This document shows positions 49,310-57,720 of a stretch of 62,234 bases of DNA, in pieces. This DNA is from CAYSYN01 sp964447735 (GTDB taxonomy: Bacteria > Patescibacteriota > Minisyncoccia > Minisyncoccales > GBS-2), in assembly GCA_964447735.1 (NCBI GenBank), contig CAYUTJ010000001.1, positions 1-62,234 on the forward strand, read 5' to 3'. Each line of letters starts with the position of its first letter. Position 1 is the stretch's first letter. The notes below the pieces were generated by a model. That model saw only the letters and a list, made by a program, of their open reading frames with translations. It made no database searches and was not told the DNA's origin. A program made the position numbers and the translations under genes.

Positions 49310-49315
49310 TATAAT
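49310..49315 (+). promoter_or_regulatory. -10 box of the MFS transporter gene
   Basis: A perfect TATAAT lies 13 nt before the MFS ATG, giving a leader of about 7 nt. The -35 region is poor. The overlapping opposite strand reads TATAAC and may serve the nuclease gene, so the two divergent -10 boxes coincide. Confidence 0.5.
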
Positions 49316-49328
49316 GGGAAATTAAAAA

Positions 49329-50581
49329 ATGAAAGAGACAAGAAAAATTTTCTTCATTCAATCTCTTTATGCTATTTCTGGAGGAATAATAGCAATTATT
49401 CTTCCTCTATTAATGAAAGAAAGGGGAATTACTCTAATTTCTATTGGTTTAATTTACGCTATCTTGCCAATAATTTTCCAAATAACAAGAATGGCTTTTG
49501 CTTTAATTTCTGATGTTTTTGGAAGAAAAATTTTCTTTCTGTTAAACGGATTTTTAAAAGCCTTTTCAATTTTTATTTATTATTTTGCCTTCTCACCATT
49601 CGCTTTCTTGGGAGGAAGAATTGTTGAAGGAATAAGTAACGCTTCCCTTTGGTCAGTAAATCGAGCTTTTATTTTAGAAAGAGAAGGCAAAAAAAGAGAA
49701 CCCTTAGTGAAATTGAGAAGTATTAATAATATTTTTTCTGCAGTGGGAAGATTGTTAACAGGATTTTTAGCAATCTTTTTTGTGAATGAAAAAATTTTAC
49801 TCTCCAGTTTAGTCTTTGCAATTTTAATTTTCTTTGTTGCCTTAACAATAAAAGAGAAAAAAGAAAAAGTTCAAATTAAAAAATTCTTTCAATATTTCGA
49901 TTTAAAAAATAAGCACCCATTATTTTTGAGGGGCTTTTTTCTTTGTTTTTTAATTGGAATTTCAGCAGGACTTACTGGAGGCTATGTTCTTCCTTTATTT
50001 TTGAAGAGTTTATCGTTTGAAACAAAAAATATTGGAATTTTGTTAGGATTTCAAACTCTTTTGTTGGGAATTTTCATTTTTTTCTTTGGAAAATTAAAAA
50101 AGAAAAGGTGGTTTTTGATCGGTCTTTTTTATTCAATAACTTTATTTTTAATTGGCTATTTTAAAAATCCCTTTTTAATTTCTCTTTTAGTTTTGCTTTT
50201 GGGTATAACTTACGGAATAGTACCTGTCTTCAATGAAGATCTTTTTTCAAGGTTGATTAAAGATGGAACCTATGCTACAGACATTGGAATTTTAACTTTG
50301 GCAATTCATTTGGGAAGAGCGTTAAGTTTAGCTTCAGCTGGATTTCTAATCAATCTTTTTGGCTTTTGGTCAATCTTTTTCTTGGGAGGNNNNNNNNNNN
50401 NNNNNNNNNNNNNNNNNNNNNNNNNNNNNNNNNNNNNNNNNNNNNNNNNNNNNNNNNNNNNNNNNNNNNNNNNNNNNNNNNNNNNNNNNCAGCTGGATTT
50501 CTAATCAATCTTTTTGGCTTTTGGTCAATCTTTTTCTTGGGAGGAGTAATTTTTATTTTGTTTTTAATCTTTTATAAATAA
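49329..50581 (+). CDS. MFS-type transporter (contains a false assembly gap)
   Basis: About ten to twelve hydrophobic helices are visible. The MFS loop signature is weak (MAFALISDVFGRKIFFLLNG, the DxxGRK loop between helices 2 and 3). 100 N at 50390-50489 are flanked by identical 55-bp ends; collapsing them leaves a continuous 365-aa frame ending in FILFLIFYK. The substrate cannot be inferred. It is monocistronic, has its own -10 box, and converges on rpsI with three bases between the stops. Confidence 0.82.
50335..50544. other. Assembly join: 55-bp duplicated ends around 100 N
   Basis: Bases 50335-50389 are identical to 50490-50544 with exactly 100 N between. As in pheT the overlap is 55 bp, so this is an unmerged contig overlap and not a repeat. 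Removing 155 bases restores the MFS frame. Confidence 0.95.
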
Positions 50582-50584
50582 TTT

Positions 50585-50986
50585 TTATCTCTTTTGCCAC
50601 TGAGGGGCGCGCCTGGCGCGCTTTAGACCAAATTTCTTTCTTTCTTTTGCTCTGGGATCTCTTTTCAAAAATCCGGCAGCTTTTAATTTTGGTCTTAACT
50701 CAGGGTTTAATTCCACTAATGCTCTAGCAATCCCCAATCTTATTGCTTCAGATTGAGCATTTTTTCCTCCTCCTGAAACTAAAACTTCAATTTTAAATTT
50801 TCCCAAATTTTCAGTAATTTCCAAAGGAGCCAAAACATTTTTTCTAAAAACAAAGTTGTCTTTGAAATATTCTTTAAAATCTTTCTCATTAACTAAAATT
50901 TCACCTTTTCCTTTGGGAAAAAGTTTAACTACAGCCACTGCTGTTTTTCTTCTTCCTATAGTTTGAATGAATTCTTTTTTTGCCAT
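50585..50986 (-). CDS. rpsI: 30S ribosomal protein S9
   Basis: S9 has a C-terminal tail that reaches the P-site tRNA. The 133-aa protein shows FIQTIGRRKTAVAVVKLFPK, GGGKNAQSEAIRLGIARALV and ends in GLKRARRAPQWQKR, the conserved basic tail. The ATG at 50986 follows the rplM stop; a longer frame would start inside rplM. It ends the ribosomal run. Confidence 0.97.
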   Translation of the reverse strand: MAKKEFIQTIGRRKTAVAVVKLFPKGKGEILVNEKDFKEYFKDNFVFRKNVLAPLEITENLGKFKIEVLVSGGGKNAQSEAIRLGIARALVELNPELRPKLKAAGFLKRDPRAKERKKFGLKRARRAPQWQKR

Positions 50987-50987
50987 T

Positions 50988-51335
50988 TTATTCAAATTTT
51001 AATCTTTTTATCATTTTTTTCCTCAATCTATTTTTTGGCAACATTCCCAAAACTGCTTCTCTCAAAACCCATTTTGGATCTTTTTTAAACATTTCTTCTA
51101 AAGTTCTTTCTTTCAATCCTCCAGGATATCCTGAATGCCAATAGTACTTTTTCTTTTTTAATTTTTTTCCAGTAAATTTCATTTTATCAACATTTTTAAC
51201 AATCACAACATCTCCCATATCTTTTGATGGGTCAAAATTTCTTTTGTGTTTTCCTCTCAACAAAATCGCAATTTGAGAAGCTAACCTTCCCAAAACTTTT
51301 CCTTTAGCATCAATAATATGAATTTTTCTTTCCAT
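50988..51335 (-). CDS. rplM: 50S ribosomal protein L13
   Basis: L13 is an early-assembly 50S protein. The 115-aa form, shorter than the E. coli 142 aa, starts MERKIHIIDAKGKVLGRLAS, contains HSGYPGGLKERTLEEMFKKD and ends soon after AVLGMLPKNRLRKKMIKRLK, so the C-terminal extension is missing. The ATG at 51335 lies just after the rplQ stop. Confidence 0.96.
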   Translation of the reverse strand: MERKIHIIDAKGKVLGRLASQIAILLRGKHKRNFDPSKDMGDVVIVKNVDKMKFTGKKLKKKKYYWHSGYPGGLKERTLEEMFKKDPKWVLREAVLGMLPKNRLRKKMIKRLKFE

Positions 51336-51339
51336 AATT

Positions 51340-51687
51340 TTAAACCAATTCAATAATTACCATTTTTGCTCTATCACCTTCTCTATAACCAATTTTGATT
51401 ATTCTTGTGTAGCCCCCTTTTCTTTCTTTGTATCTCGGCCCAATCTCATCGAAAAGTTTCTTTACAACATCTTTTGCAAAATATCTTCTCAAATATCTCA
51501 AATTTGTCAAATTTTTTTCTTTTGCCCTTTCGATGAATCTTTCAGCAAAAGATCTTAATTCCTTGGCTTTAGCCTCTGTAGTTTTGATTTTTTCCCTTAA
51601 AAAAAGTTCCCTCGCTAGGGATTTCAAGAGGGCTTTTCTCTGATCTCTCTTTCTACTTAGTTTTCTTCCCTTTTTTTTCTTTTTCAT
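51340..51687 (-). CDS. rplQ: 50S ribosomal protein L17
   Basis: L17 lies at the exit-tunnel side of the large subunit. The 115-aa protein starts MKKKKKGRKLSRKRDQRKAL and contains KIKTTEAKAKELRSFAERFI and the C-terminal YTRIIKIGYREGDRAKMVII. It overlaps the end of rpoA by 35 nt. The ATG at 51687 matches the family start; a TTG three codons upstream is unlikely. Confidence 0.96.
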   Translation of the reverse strand: MKKKKKGRKLSRKRDQRKALLKSLARELFLREKIKTTEAKAKELRSFAERFIERAKEKNLTNLRYLRRYFAKDVVKKLFDEIGPRYKERKGGYTRIIKIGYREGDRAKMVIIELV

Positions 51688-52363
51688 GTTCCTCAATCAA
51701 AAAAGAAAATTGATCAATTAGAATTTGGCAAGCTCTTTTGAAAGCTTCTTCAGGATTTATCGTTCCATCTGTTGTAATATCTAAAATTAATCTGTCATAA
51801 TCTGTTCTCTTTCCAACTCTCATGTTTTCAACTTTCATTGCCACATTTTTTACTGGAGAGAAAATAGCATCGACAGGAATTGTTCCAATCTCCATTTTAG
51901 CTTTTTCTCTTTCTTCTCTCGGAGAATACCCCACCCCTTTTTCTACCAAAATCTCCATTTCAAGTTTTGCGGTTTTCGAAGTTAAAGTAGCAATATGGCA
52001 ATCTTTATTTACCAATTCCAACTGAGCCGGTAATTCAAAATCCTTTCCTAAAACTTTCTTTTCTCCTTTCACTTTTAGAGTAGCTTTTTGAGGTTTATCT
52101 CCTATCATCTTGAATCTCAATTGTTTCAAGTTTAGCATAATCTGGATTACATCTTCTAAAACTCCAGGGATTGTCGTAAATTCATGAGAAACTCCTTTTA
52201 TTTTCATTTGAGTGACTGCTGCTCCCTCAATTGATGACAACAGAACCCTTCTTAAAGAGTTTCCAATCGTTACTCCATAACCGGGATACAAGGCTTCAAT
52301 TTCAACTTGAGCTCTATTTTTTTCTATTTTTTTAATTTTTGGTTTTTTGGGGAAAGGAATCAT
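51653..52363 (-). CDS. rpoA: RNA polymerase alpha subunit without C-terminal domain
   Basis: The 236-aa protein contains the full alpha-NTD that dimerises and assembles polymerase: ALYPGYGVTIGNSLRRVLLS, KGVSHEFTTIPGVLEDVIQI, RTDYDRLILDITTDGTINPE. It ends in EKEKKGKKTK right after the NTD. The roughly 80-residue alpha-CTD, which binds UP elements and many activators, is absent. The frame ends inside the start of rplQ, so a separate CTD is not encoded here. This implies promoter recognition mainly through sigma. Confidence 0.95.
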   Translation of the reverse strand: MIPFPKKPKIKKIEKNRAQVEIEALYPGYGVTIGNSLRRVLLSSIEGAAVTQMKIKGVSHEFTTIPGVLEDVIQIMLNLKQLRFKMIGDKPQKATLKVKGEKKVLGKDFELPAQLELVNKDCHIATLTSKTAKLEMEILVEKGVGYSPREEREKAKMEIGTIPVDAIFSPVKNVAMKVENMRVGKRTDYDRLILDITTDGTINPEEAFKRACQILIDQFSFLIEEHEKEKKGKKTK

Positions 52364-52365
52364 AT

Positions 52366-52998
52366 TTATTTTGAATAGAATTCAAAAACTGAATAAATAT
52401 CGACTGGAGGAACCACCTCTTCAAATTTTGGTTCAGAAACTATTTTTCCTTCTAATTTCTCCAAATCTAAAGAAAGATGGGAAGGTAAGGTATGTTTTTT
52501 TAATTGATCCTTTAAGTCTTTAAAAGCGACCTTTTTTAATTTTTGAGGTCTAAAGGAAATCACATCTCCAATCTTTAACTGATAAGAAGGAATATTAACA
52601 GGTTTTCCGTTTACTAGAAAATGGCCGTGAGAAACTAATTGTCTAGCCTGTCTCCTTGATTTTGCAAAACCCAACCTGAAAACAACGTTATCCAATCTCA
52701 TTTCTAAAAGTTTTATCAAAAAATGACCAGCGTCTTCAACTTTTCCTCTCTGAGATAAAGCTTCTTTGACATAATTTTTGAATTGTCTTTCTCTTAAATT
52801 GTACCAAAGTTTTAGTTTTTGTTTTTCTGCCAAAAGCTTTGCGTATTCTGAAGGAGGTCCCATCCTCCTCTTTCTTTTTTGCCCCGGAGGATAAGGTCTT
52901 CTTACCATTGGGCACTTTGGAGAAAAACATTTTTCTCCTTTCAAGAAAAGTTTTACTCCATATCTTCTACATTTTCTACAAACTGCTTTTTTTGCCAT
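52366..52998 (-). CDS. rpsD: 30S ribosomal protein S4
   Basis: S4 nucleates 30S assembly. The 210-aa protein has an N-terminal zinc finger (CRKCRRYG and CFSPKCPMVRR), PYPPGQKRKRRMGPPSEYAK, and an S4 RNA-binding domain (EMRLDNVVFRLGFAKSRRQA, RQLVSHGHFLVNGKPVNIPS). It precedes rpoA by two bases in the standard alpha-operon order. Confidence 0.97.
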   Translation of the reverse strand: MAKKAVCRKCRRYGVKLFLKGEKCFSPKCPMVRRPYPPGQKRKRRMGPPSEYAKLLAEKQKLKLWYNLRERQFKNYVKEALSQRGKVEDAGHFLIKLLEMRLDNVVFRLGFAKSRRQARQLVSHGHFLVNGKPVNIPSYQLKIGDVISFRPQKLKKVAFKDLKDQLKKHTLPSHLSLDLEKLEGKIVSEPKFEEVVPPVDIYSVFEFYSK

Positions 52999-53004
52999 AA
53001 AATT

Positions 53005-53454
53005 TTAAACTCTTCTTACTTTTGGAGGCCGAGGGCCGTCGTGAGGAATTGGCGTGACATCTTTAATCAAAACAATATTTATCCCTTCCGAAGCTAAAGT
53101 TTTCAAAGCAGAATCTCTGCCAGCTCCAATCCCTTTGACAAAAACTTCAACTTTTTCCAAACCAATCTCTTTTATTACTTGGGCCATATCTTTCGCTGCA
53201 ATTGAGGCTGCAAAAGGAGTTCCCTCTTTTGTCCCTGAAAATCCCATTCTTCCAGCTGAAGTCCAATAGATTGTATTCCCTTTCAAATCTGTTAAAGTTA
53301 AGATCGTATTGTTGTAAGAAGAAGAAATATAAACCCTTCCCTCTTTTACTTCTTTGAGGGCTTTAAGTTTCTTTTTTGAAAGTCTGGCAGCTACTCTTTC
53401 TCCTTCTTTTATTACTTCTTCAACTGATTTTTTGACAACCCGTTTTTTCCCCAT
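53005..53454 (-). CDS. rpsK: 30S ribosomal protein S11
   Basis: S11 is a platform protein near the mRNA exit. The 149-aa protein has a basic N-terminal extension of about 30 residues, then GRVYISSSYNNTILTLTDLK, GTKEGTPFAASIAAKDMAQV and the conserved end IKDVTPIPHDGPRPPKVRRV. It lies between rpsM and rpsD. Confidence 0.97.
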   Translation of the reverse strand: MGKKRVVKKSVEEVIKEGERVAARLSKKKLKALKEVKEGRVYISSSYNNTILTLTDLKGNTIYWTSAGRMGFSGTKEGTPFAASIAAKDMAQVIKEIGLEKVEVFVKGIGAGRDSALKTLASEGINIVLIKDVTPIPHDGPRPPKVRRV

Positions 53455-53458
53455 AAAA

Positions 53459-53848
53459 TTATGTTGGCGAAGGCGGTGGCCTTCTTCCCGAAGTTACAGT
53501 TCTTCTAACATTTCCTCTAACAGTTCTTGAATTTCTCCTTGTCGTCTGCCCTCTTACTGGTAATCCCTTAATATGTCTGATCCCTCTCCAACACCCAATA
53601 TCTTTTAATCTTTTGATGTTTTGCATTTTTTCTCTTCTTAACTCTCCTTCAATCTTGTAATTTTTTTCAATAATTTCTTTTAAAGTATTTATTTGTTCTG
53701 GAGTCAAATCCTTAGCTAAAATTTCAGGTGAGATTTTAGCTTCCCTCAAAATTTTAAAACTCAAAGTTCGCCCTATTCCATAAATTTTTGTTAGGGCTAC
53801 CCAAATTTTTTTATTTGATGGAATTTCAACTCCAGCTATTCTGGCCAT
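53459..53848 (-). CDS. rpsM: 30S ribosomal protein S13
   Basis: S13 contacts the P-site tRNA and 50S bridges. The 129-aa protein starts MARIAGVEIPSNKKIWVALT, contains YGIGRTLSFKILREAKI and ends with IKGLPVRGQTTRRNSRTVRG and a basic Pro/Arg tail. It follows rpmJ with five bases between. Confidence 0.97.
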   Translation of the reverse strand: MARIAGVEIPSNKKIWVALTKIYGIGRTLSFKILREAKISPEILAKDLTPEQINTLKEIIEKNYKIEGELRREKMQNIKRLKDIGCWRGIRHIKGLPVRGQTTRRNSRTVRGNVRRTVTSGRRPPPSPT

Positions 53849-53853
53849 AATTT

Positions 53854-53967
53854 TTAGCCTTGCCTTTGTTTGTGTTTTGGATTCTCACAAATAACATAAA
53901 CTCGCCCTTTTCTTCGGACGATTTTACATTTTTTACAAATTTTTTTAACTGATGGTCTTACTTTCAT
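53854..53967 (-). CDS. rpmJ: 50S ribosomal protein L36
   Basis: The 37-aa protein reads MKVRPSVKKICKKCKIVRRK, then GRVYVICENPKHKQRQG, the canonical L36 with its Cys-Cys-Cys-His zinc site. The ATG overlaps the infA stop as ATGA, and rpsM follows. It is the standard infA-rpmJ-rpsM order. Confidence 0.97.
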   Translation of the reverse strand: MKVRPSVKKICKKCKIVRRKGRVYVICENPKHKQRQG

Positions 53968-54176
53968 AATCTCCAAATTATTCTTCCCCTTTTTTGATCA
54001 TAAGGGGATAATTCTACTTTTACCTTGTCTCCAGGTAAAATCTTAATTCTGTGAAGGCGCATCTTTCCGCCCAAGTGGCACAAAATTTCTTCTCCATTTT
54101 CTAATTGAACTTTAAAATTTGCGTCGGGCAAACTTTCAATCACTTTTCCTATTTTTATAATTCTTTCTTTTTTCAC
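53964..54176 (-). CDS. infA: Translation initiation factor IF-1
   Basis: IF-1 blocks the A site during initiation. The 70-aa OB-fold protein shows GKVIESLPDANFKVQLENGE, HLGGKMRLHRIKILPGDKVK and ELSPYDQKRGRIIWRL. It starts with GTG. A TTGATT-(17)-TAAAAT promoter ends 10 nt before the GTG, so the ribosomal operon message has almost no leader. Confidence 0.96.
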   Translation of the reverse strand: MKKERIIKIGKVIESLPDANFKVQLENGEEILCHLGGKMRLHRIKILPGDKVKVELSPYDQKRGRIIWRL

Positions 54177-54186
54177 TAAATCTAAT

Positions 54187-54215
54187 ATTTTAGTAGATTT
54201 TTAAAAATTAATCAA
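54187..54215 (-). promoter_or_regulatory. Predicted promoter of the infA ribosomal operon
   Basis: On the minus strand TTGATT (54210-54215) and TAAAAT (54187-54192) are 17 nt apart, and the infA GTG is 10 nt beyond the -10 box. The -35 box overlaps the stop region of the upstream gene. Confidence 0.55.
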
Positions 54216-55446
54216 GGGTTTCAGAAACAAAAACCTCAATTTTTTCTAGATTTTCTGGAACTTTAGAAATCCAGAAAGGAAAAACGCTCATTTTTACTTT
54301 TTCAATCTCTTTAAGATTATTTAGTTTTGTTCTTGCCTCAGCAATTTTTTCCCCGGCAATTTCTTTCTTGATTATCGTGGGTTCTATCTCAGATAAAACT
54401 TTAACAGAATCTTTAAGGAAAATCAAAAATTTTCCATTTTCAAAATTAACTACAGAAGAGGAAATTGAAAGTTTTTCCGTATCTTCTAAAATCTTTTTTC
54501 CCGAGCCAAAATTTGAATAAAATTCTTTTTCCAAAAATTTCTGAAGATTTTCTTTACTCAAAAGAATAGTCTTAATTTTAGCTTTAACCTTTAAAGTGAA
54601 TTTCTCAACTTCATCTCCTTCTTTAGCAGAAAATTCCTGTTCTAAAATTTCAGCTGAAATTGCATCTTCTGGAAAGATCTTACCTTCTGGAATTTCCCTT
54701 TTTAAAATTTCTTTTCCCATTTGCTTTGTGATTTTTTCTTTTAACGAATTCAAGGCATTTTCTAAATCTTCTTTCTTCACTACTGAAATTTCTCCTCCTC
54801 CTTTCATTGATTCTGTAGATTCTCCCCAATATTTAAAATATCTTTCAGTTCCTTTGAAAGCTACAACTGAAAATTTCGAAGGACCGATATTGTATTCTTT
54901 ACCACCCTCAGCAGCTATCACCTCAACATCAACAAAAGAAGGTTCAAGTTTTCCTTCTTTTATTTTTGCTCCAGGAACCAAAAATGATTTTTTTGCCAAA
55001 AATAGTTTTCCTTCAGATGACATAAATCTCGTACCCGCCACCCATCTTTCATCATGGGTTGTATATTGATTGTAAAGTCTAATTTTGCCTTCAGCTTTTT
55101 TTAAAACTTTTCCTGTCGGAGAAAAAGTCTGTTCAATTTCCTTTTCTATCTCAAAAATTTCACCTGGGATCTTTTTCTTTTGAAAATCTATATTCTTTAA
55201 AGTGGTATCGACAATAATTTTCTCCTCAAAATTCTTTTGCTCGATTTTTGGCCAAATTTCAATTTTGACTTTGGCAAAACTGGTTGAGACTGCAATAGTT
55301 ATTACAAAAATTAAAAAAATTAAAACTAAAAGAATAGAAAATTTAGGAAATTTTATCTTAATTTTTCTCCTCTCTCTCTTTTCTTTTTTGGGAAAAAGAA
55401 GCTTTTCTTTCTTTTTGGGAACAATGTCAATAACCTTTTTAACCAT
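54208..55446 (-). CDS. Membrane-anchored baseplate-J-like domain protein
   Basis: The 412-aa product has a basic cytosolic N-terminus, one membrane helix (SILLVLIFLIFVITIAVSTS, about residues 37-56) and a large exported region. The segment WVAGTRFMSSEGKLFLAKKS followed by GKLEPSFVDVEVIAAEGGKE and YNIGPSKFSVVAFKGTERYF matches the baseplate J/gp47-like region typical of a conserved Parcubacteria family (knowledge). It may contribute to pili or envelope structure. It follows alaS by 11 bases. Confidence 0.75.
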   Translation of the reverse strand: MVKKVIDIVPKKKEKLLFPKKEKRERRKIKIKFPKFSILLVLIFLIFVITIAVSTSFAKVKIEIWPKIEQKNFEEKIIVDTTLKNIDFQKKKIPGEIFEIEKEIEQTFSPTGKVLKKAEGKIRLYNQYTTHDERWVAGTRFMSSEGKLFLAKKSFLVPGAKIKEGKLEPSFVDVEVIAAEGGKEYNIGPSKFSVVAFKGTERYFKYWGESTESMKGGGEISVVKKEDLENALNSLKEKITKQMGKEILKREIPEGKIFPEDAISAEILEQEFSAKEGDEVEKFTLKVKAKIKTILLSKENLQKFLEKEFYSNFGSGKKILEDTEKLSISSSVVNFENGKFLIFLKDSVKVLSEIEPTIIKKEIAGEKIAEARTKLNNLKEIEKVKMSVFPFWISKVPENLEKIEVFVSETLD

Positions 55447-55457
55447 ATTAAATTATA

Positions 55458-57170
55458 TCATTTTTCTAAAATTGCTTTAATTCTCCTAATTCCAGATCCT
55501 GCTGATTCTTCTTTTATTATTTTAAAGTGGCCAAGTTCCCCAGTTCTCTTTACATGGGGGCCCGCACAGATTTCTTTTGAGAAATCCCCAATTGAATAAA
55601 CGGTTACTTTTTCTGGATATTTTTCTTTAAAGAAGGCTAAGGCTCCTGATTCTAAGGCTTCTTTTAAAGACATTTCTTCTTTTTTTACCTCTAAATTCTC
55701 TTTTATTTTTTGATTGACCAAATCTTCAATCCTTTTAATTTCCTCTTTTGTTAGTTTTTTAGGATGAGAAAAATCAAACCTTAACCTTTCTGGAGTGATG
55801 TCAGAACCCATCTGTTTTACATGCTCTCCTAAAACCTTTCTCAAAGCAGCATGAAGCAAATGAGTAGCTGTGTGTAGTTTTATTGCTTCGTAAGTTACTT
55901 CTTTACCAATTCCTCCAAATTTTTTCTCAGCTCCCCTTTTTGAAATTTCTCGATGTCGTTTAAATTCTTCTTCAAATTCTCTTTCATCAACCAAAAGACC
56001 TTCCTCTTTTGCCATCTCAATTGTTAATTCCAAGGGAAAACCAAAACTTTGATAAAGGTCAAAAGCTATTTTACCTGGAATTTTCTTTAATCCTTTTCTT
56101 TTACAATTTTCAATTTGAAATTTAAATTCCTTCAAGCCCTTTTCTAATGTTTTTTCAAATTTTTCTTGTTCGTTTTGGATTACCGTCAAAATCTCTTCTT
56201 CTCTTGATTTGAGCTCTGGATAAACTTCTTTGTAAATTTCAATCACTTTTTGAGACAAAGGAATTAAAAAATTTTTTGGCAAATCTAATAATTTTCCGTA
56301 TCTCATCGCCCTTCTTAAAATTCTTCTCAAAACATATCCTTGTTCAACATTGGAAGGTAAAATTCCTTCTGAAATTAAGAAAGTGGCTCCTTTTATATGA
56401 TCTCCAATGATTCTGAAATTTTTAGGTTTTGATTTATAACTTTGTGGGGAAATTTTTTCAATTTCCTGAATTATCGGAAAGAACAAATCAGTTTCAAAAA
56501 CAGTTTCTTTTTTTTGTAAAATCATTGCCAATCTTTCCAATCCCATTCCAGTATCAACCCCTTTTTGTTTTAAAGGAGAGAAGTTTTTGTTCTTATCTCT
56601 AAAATACTCATTAAAAACCAAATTCCAAATTTCGGTTCCTTTAACATGAATTTCAACTGTTGGACCGCAAGGCCCTTCTTTTCCAGTCGGTCCCCAAAAG
56701 TTATCTTCTTTTCCCATTCCAACAATTTTTTCTTCTGGAATTTTAAGATCCAAGAGAATATTTTTAGATTCTGAATCTTCTGGAATTTCTCCTTCTCCTT
56801 TAAAATAAGTAAATTTCAAATCTTCAAGTTTTAATTTACATTCTTTAGTTAAAAATTCGATTGCAAGGCAAATTGCCTTTTCTTTAAAATAGCCACCAAA
56901 AGAAAAATTTCCCAACATTTCAAAGAAAGTCAAATGTTTATCATCCCCCACTTCATCGATATCTGAAGTTCTAAAACATTTTTGGCAAGAACAAACATTT
57001 TTTCCATAGGGAGATGGCACGCCCAAATAATAGGGTTTAAATTGTTGCATTCCAGCAGTCGTGAACAAAACTGAAGGATCAGTCGGAATTAAAGAAGAAG
57101 AGGGAACGATTTTGTGTCCCTTTTTTTCAAAAAAAATTAAGAATTTTTTTCTGATTTCTTGAGAATTCAT
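55458..57170 (-). CDS. alaS: Alanyl-tRNA synthetase, truncated C-terminus
   Basis: The 570-aa enzyme keeps the class II catalytic domain (FFEKKGHKIVPSSSLIPTDP, FTTAGMQQFKPYYLG, FFEMLGNFSFGGYFKEKAIC), the tRNA-recognition region and an editing domain with TATHLLHAALRKVLGEHVKQ and CAGPHVKRTGEL. It stops right after the editing domain, so the C-Ala/DHHA1 oligomerisation domain of about 300 residues is missing. The C-terminus ends cleanly in GSGIRRIKAILEK. Confidence 0.95.
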   Translation of the reverse strand: MNSQEIRKKFLIFFEKKGHKIVPSSSLIPTDPSVLFTTAGMQQFKPYYLGVPSPYGKNVCSCQKCFRTSDIDEVGDDKHLTFFEMLGNFSFGGYFKEKAICLAIEFLTKECKLKLEDLKFTYFKGEGEIPEDSESKNILLDLKIPEEKIVGMGKEDNFWGPTGKEGPCGPTVEIHVKGTEIWNLVFNEYFRDKNKNFSPLKQKGVDTGMGLERLAMILQKKETVFETDLFFPIIQEIEKISPQSYKSKPKNFRIIGDHIKGATFLISEGILPSNVEQGYVLRRILRRAMRYGKLLDLPKNFLIPLSQKVIEIYKEVYPELKSREEEILTVIQNEQEKFEKTLEKGLKEFKFQIENCKRKGLKKIPGKIAFDLYQSFGFPLELTIEMAKEEGLLVDEREFEEEFKRHREISKRGAEKKFGGIGKEVTYEAIKLHTATHLLHAALRKVLGEHVKQMGSDITPERLRFDFSHPKKLTKEEIKRIEDLVNQKIKENLEVKKEEMSLKEALESGALAFFKEKYPEKVTVYSIGDFSKEICAGPHVKRTGELGHFKIIKEESAGSGIRRIKAILEK

Positions 57171-57176
57171 AGATTA

Positions 57177-57205
57177 ATTTTAATAAAAACCAAAAAAAGA
57201 GCCAA
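57177..57205 (-). promoter_or_regulatory. Predicted leaderless promoter of alaS
   Basis: On the minus strand TTGGCT (57200-57205) and TAAAAT (57177-57182) are 17 nt apart, and 6 nt separate the -10 box from the ATG. Confidence 0.6.
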
Positions 57206-57234
57206 TTTAAGCCCAAAATTAAAAAAAGGGGGGG

Positions 57235-57657
57235 TTATTGAGTCCAATCAAAATTTTCTGGTAGTTCTTGAAGAAATTTTCCAAACCTTTCTGCATCTTC
57301 TTGAAGTACTTTTAGTGGAGGTCTTAGTAAAGGTCTGATTCTTGGTTCCCATGATGGTTCAATTGTTCAAATTACTGTTTTGGGATCATGTAATGATTTT
57401 TTCTGACGATAGTTCCACTCAAACACTATTCTCGCTACTTTTCCCAAATCCTTCCATTGAACAGTCACCCAAGGGAAATTTTTTCCGTGTCCCTTTCCCC
57501 CTTGACAGCTAGCAGTGGTATTAATTCCCCAAACTCTCAGCCCAATGACCAATTCTAGAATTTTTGGATCGATATTCGCTTTCTTTAATATTTTTCGTAT
57601 TTTCTTAAGATTCTTTTTCTTTAATTTTTCAACTTTTTCTATTTTAAATTTGCTCAT
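57235..57657 (-). pseudogene. Small conserved-looking protein gene interrupted by an in-frame TGA
   Basis: A good Shine-Dalgarno AAGGAGGG precedes ATG 57657. The first part encodes 96 aa (ending DPKTVI) with the motif GINTTASCQGGKGHGKNFPW, similar to a family of small CPR proteins with an SCEGH-like motif (impression). The frame stops at TGA (57367-57369) but continues in the same frame for 43 sense codons with protein-like sequence (PRIRPLLRPPLKVLQEDAER, then FGKFLQELPENFDW) to TAA at 57235-57237. It could be a nonsense mutation, a sequencing error or readthrough. If the TGA is a true end, the gene is 57367-57657. Confidence 0.6.
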
Positions 57658-57720
57658 TTTCTCGTCCCTCCTTAAAGAGCTAATTAATTTATGAAGTAAA
57701 AAGAAGGGGTGTTTCTGAAA

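Noticed and set aside
57367..57369. UGA recoded to Gly or Trp genome-wide (code 25 or 4)
   Set aside because: Several genes end in TGA at tight ATGA/GTGA junctions with neighbours (gatB, gyrB, rpmJ), so TGA is used as a stop.
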